Below, one piece after another: positions 62,148 to 64,000 of a stretch of 64,000 nucleotides of DNA. The stretch is taken from NCBI RefSeq assembly GCF_001535545.1, contig NZ_CP014141.1:1754001-1818000 (forward strand), given 5' to 3'. The position numbers and the translations under genes were made by a program. Each line of letters starts with the position of its first letter. Positions within the stretch are counted from its first letter, which is position 1. Origin of the DNA: Thermus parvatiensis (GTDB lineage: Bacteria; Deinococcota; Deinococci; Deinococcales; Thermaceae). Below the pieces are notes generated by a model. That model did no database searches, was not told the DNA's origin, and saw nothing but the letters and a program-made list of their open reading frames with translations.

Positions 62148-62861
62148 TTATAGGCTGGGAAGGGGGAAGCGCTCGCCCGTGGAGAGGACGTCCACCCTCA
62201 GGCCGCGGACGCCCCGGCCCGTGTACTCGGCCCCGCCGGCGTCCACCAAGGTGACCCCGCCCGCCCACACCTCCCCGAGGCCCCGAAGGAGGCGGAGGGC
62301 GGTGTTTTCCAAGAGGCCGAGCCCCACGAGGTCGGGGTTGTCCGCCACCAGGCGGGAAAGGGCCAGAAACCGCCCCCGCTCCTCCACCCGGGGAAGGAGG
62401 GCGAGCCCCCTGAGGAGGGCGAGGCCGAACCCCGCCCGGACCTCGCCCTCCAAGGCGTAAAAGGCCGCCTCGCCCAGGAGGCCGGCGGCCTCCCCCACGG
62501 CCACCACCCCGCCCTCCTGGCGGTAAACCTCGGCGAGGGCCTGCAGGAGGAGGCTATTGCGGATGAGGTCCAGGAACTCCGGCAGGCTCTCGGCGGCGAG
62601 GATCACCAGGGGGCTTTCCGCCACCCGCCGGGCCACCTCGGGGTCAAAGGCCTCCTCCCGGCGCCGGAGGTAGACCACCCGGCCCCGCCTGAGGCCCAGG
62701 TCGCGGTAGACGAGGCGCCAGGCCTCGGCCAGGTCCCGCAGGGCGTACGGGATAAGAAAAAGGGCCTCCCCGCGGGCCTCCTCAATAAGCCGGGCCTCCA
62801 CCCGGTTGAGGGCGCCCCGCAAGGGGTCCGCGGTGAGCAAGGCGAAGTAGCCCTGACGCAC
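62148..62861 (-). CDS. Cyanophycinase/peptidase E-like protein, 237 aa
   Basis: GTG 62861 chosen (GGGAGGT six bases upstream). The closing section NPDLVGLGLLENTALRLLRG matches the cyanophycinase pattern GLGIDExTA, and GGVVAVGEAAGLLGEAAFYA sits where the family has GTSAGA; the nucleophile Ser is not evident, so it may be inactive or an S51-fold relative with another role. Confidence 0.55.
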   Translation of the reverse strand: MRQGYFALLTADPLRGALNRVEARLIEEARGEALFLIPYALRDLAEAWRLVYRDLGLRRGRVVYLRRREEAFDPEVARRVAESPLVILAAESLPEFLDLIRNSLLLQALAEVYRQEGGVVAVGEAAGLLGEAAFYALEGEVRAGFGLALLRGLALLPRVEERGRFLALSRLVADNPDLVGLGLLENTALRLLRGLGEVWAGGVTLVDAGGAEYTGRGVRGLRVDVLSTGERFPLPSL

Positions 62862-62925
62862 GCTTTCACCTCCCCTGTACCTCCTAGGGTAGCGCACCCC
62901 TCATGAAAGGGGAAGGACGGTGTGG

Positions 62926-62931
62926 TAGACT
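62926..62931 (+). promoter_or_regulatory. -10 element of the tetR-carD operon (leaderless)
   Basis: TAGACT ends 7 bases before the GTG at 62939, giving an mRNA that starts at the codon; same pattern as at 27015, 54627 and upstream of phoB. Confidence 0.5.
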
Positions 62932-62938
62932 GGGGGTC

Positions 62939-63508
62939 GTGGCCGCGATGATAACCCCTCCAGGGGCCGGCGTCAAGGACAAGAAGCGGGCCATCCTCGA
63001 GGCCACCCTGGCCGTGCTCCGGGAGGGGGGCCTCTCCGGGCTCAAGATGGAGGAGGTGGCCCGGAGGGCGGAGGTGGGCAAGGGCACCATCTACCTCTAC
63101 TTCCGCGACAAGAGGGACCTGCTCAAGACCCTGGTGGAGGAGCGCACCTGGGCCTTCTACCGCGAGGTGGAGGAGGTGGTGCGCCGCAAAGCACCTTTTT
63201 TTGTGCGCCTTGAGGAGGTGCTGAAGCGCCGCCTGGCCTGGGTACAGGAGTGGCGGGGCCTCTGGGCCGCCGTGGCCCGGGAGGCCATGGACGACCCCGC
63301 CCCCTGGCTTAAGGGCCTCCACGAGCACTACCTCCGCCTCCTGGAGGAGCTTTTGCGGTCGGGCCAGTCGGAGGGGGCCGTGCGCAAGGGCCTCTCCCCC
63401 AAGGCGACGGCCGCGGTCATCGCGGCGATGGGGTGCACCCCCTCCTTGGAGGTGGAAGCCTATTTGGAGCACCTTATGGAGGTGCTCCGGAAAGGAGTAG
63501 AGCCGTGA
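62939..63508 (+). CDS. TetR-family transcriptional regulator, 189 aa
   Basis: GTG 62939 chosen over the upstream ATG 62903, which precedes the -10 box. N-terminal TetR HTH (RAILEATLAVLREGGLSGLK, VARRAEVGKGTIYLYFRDKR) and helical ligand domain (REAMDDPAPWLKGLHEHYLR). Target and ligand unknown. GTGA overlap with carD couples the two. Confidence 0.88.
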   Translation: MAAMITPPGAGVKDKKRAILEATLAVLREGGLSGLKMEEVARRAEVGKGTIYLYFRDKRDLLKTLVEERTWAFYREVEEVVRRKAPFFVRLEEVLKRRLAWVQEWRGLWAAVAREAMDDPAPWLKGLHEHYLRLLEELLRSGQSEGAVRKGLSPKATAAVIAAMGCTPSLEVEAYLEHLMEVLRKGVEP

Positions 63509-63999
63509 AGGAGTTCAGGCCTGGGGACAAGGTGGTCTTGCCCCCCTACGGGGTCGGCGTGGTGGCGGGCATCGCCCAGCGGAGCGTAAGCGGGGTGAGC
63601 CGGGCCTATTACCAGGTGGACTTCCCTGGTTCCCGCTCCAAGGCCTACGTGCCGGTGGAGGCACCGCACAGCGTGGGCCTAAGAAAGGCCCTGGCCCCGG
63701 AAGAGATTCCCGTGATCCTGGACCTGCTCAAGAACGGGCGGATGCTCCTCCCCAAGCAGTGGGCCGCCCGGCACCGCAAGACCAGCGAGATCCTGGCGGA
63801 CGGGAATCCCTACCGCATCGCCCAGATGGCGGGGCAGCTTAGGGCCTGGGAGGTGGAGCGGGGCCTTCCCGACCTGGACCGGCAGGCCCTGAGGCGGGCC
63901 ATCCATCTTCTGGCCGAGGAGGTGGCCCAGAGCCTGGAGATCACCGTTCAGGAGGCGAAACGCCTCTTTGAGGAGGCCTGGGGCGAGGAGCTGAACTAA
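63505..63999 (+). CDS. carD: RNA polymerase-binding transcription factor CarD
   Basis: 164 aa, the known T. thermophilus length. N-terminal Tudor-like RNAP-interaction domain (KEFRPGDKVVLPPYGVGVVA, binds the beta subunit) and C-terminal helical DNA-binding domain with the conserved Trp (KNGRMLLPKQWAARHRKTSE) that wedges the -10 upstream edge to stabilise open complexes. Start GTG overlaps the tetR stop. Confidence 0.96.
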   Translation: MKEFRPGDKVVLPPYGVGVVAGIAQRSVSGVSRAYYQVDFPGSRSKAYVPVEAPHSVGLRKALAPEEIPVILDLLKNGRMLLPKQWAARHRKTSEILADGNPYRIAQMAGQLRAWEVERGLPDLDRQALRRAIHLLAEEVAQSLEITVQEAKRLFEEAWGEELN

Positions 64000-64000
64000 G

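Noticed and set aside
62148-62897. Start of the cyanophycinase-like gene at 62897
   Set aside because: GTG 62861 has a good SD and the residues upstream of it look like translated leader sequence.

Overview
The window looks like a chromosome segment of Thermus, most likely T. thermophilus. It has very high GC, GTG/TTG starts, many leaderless transcripts, a 16S rRNA gene standing alone (no 23S/5S downstream), and gene products I recognise from that species (CarD, RF2, manganese catalase, LeuRS, TrmH). No database search was possible, so species and family names rest on motif recognition.

Region 1 to about 17.8 kb is the right-hand part of an integrated temperate, tailless, membrane-containing phage of the P23-77/IN93 type (Matsushitaviridae, formerly Sphaerolipoviridae). 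It abuts the 3' end of a tRNA-Ile(GAU) gene, the likely attachment site; integrase and left end lie outside the window. Layout: a leftward immunity operon (CI/LexA-like repressor plus a membrane-anchored Mrr-like nuclease), a divergent promoter with a palindromic operator, rightward early genes (two excisionase-type HTH proteins, small membrane proteins, a replication protein with an AT-rich iteron-like island inside it, an orphan DndC-like sulfurtransferase, an HhH protein), a terminator, then a virion/lysis block (amidase, packaging ATPase, second terminator, two major capsid proteins, about a dozen small membrane proteins, a repeat protein, a fibre-like protein with foreign codon use, a lytic transglycosylase and a possible holin). 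Genes overlap by 4 bp almost throughout.

Region 17.8-30 kb is housekeeping: acyltransferase, era, dprA, a manganese catalase divergent from an OxyR-type regulator, ilvE, trmH-hisG-hisZ-dcd, a lipoprotein, an AAC(6')-like acetyltransferase, a macrodomain protein, an SDR and nrdR. The 16S rRNA promoter lies in the last codons of nrdR, and the 16S gene (30.1-31.6 kb) is bracketed by a perfect 17-bp processing stem and followed by a terminator.

Region 31.7-43.4 kb: Nudix hydrolase, meaB, ridA, a Ser/Thr kinase fused to a beta-propeller, murA, prfB, phoU-phoR-phoB, an AlaX-type editing protein, an RsuA-type pseudouridine synthase and a truncated pilO-like gene. Region 43.4-46.1 kb is nested transposons: a complete IS4-type element (1352 bp, 10-bp target duplication) inside the end of a decayed IS256-type element that cut into the pilO-like gene. 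Region 46.1-64 kb: a MoaD-like protein and tungsten aldehyde:ferredoxin oxidoreductase, PfkB kinase, quinone oxidoreductase, old yellow enzyme, a secreted GH57 glycosidase, a Clp1-like kinase, leuS with an attenuator-like leader, rpsA, tRNA-Leu(GAG), tsaE, a TlpA-type thioredoxin, a TetR regulator and carD.

A caution for anyone using this annotation: at least eight protein genes carry apparent one-base losses in homopolymer runs (oxyR, hisZ, a lipoprotein twice, a Nudix gene, meaB, the kinase-propeller gene, leuS, and probably prfB, where the loss would hide the programmed frameshift). As leuS is essential, I read most of these as base-calling errors rather than mutations.
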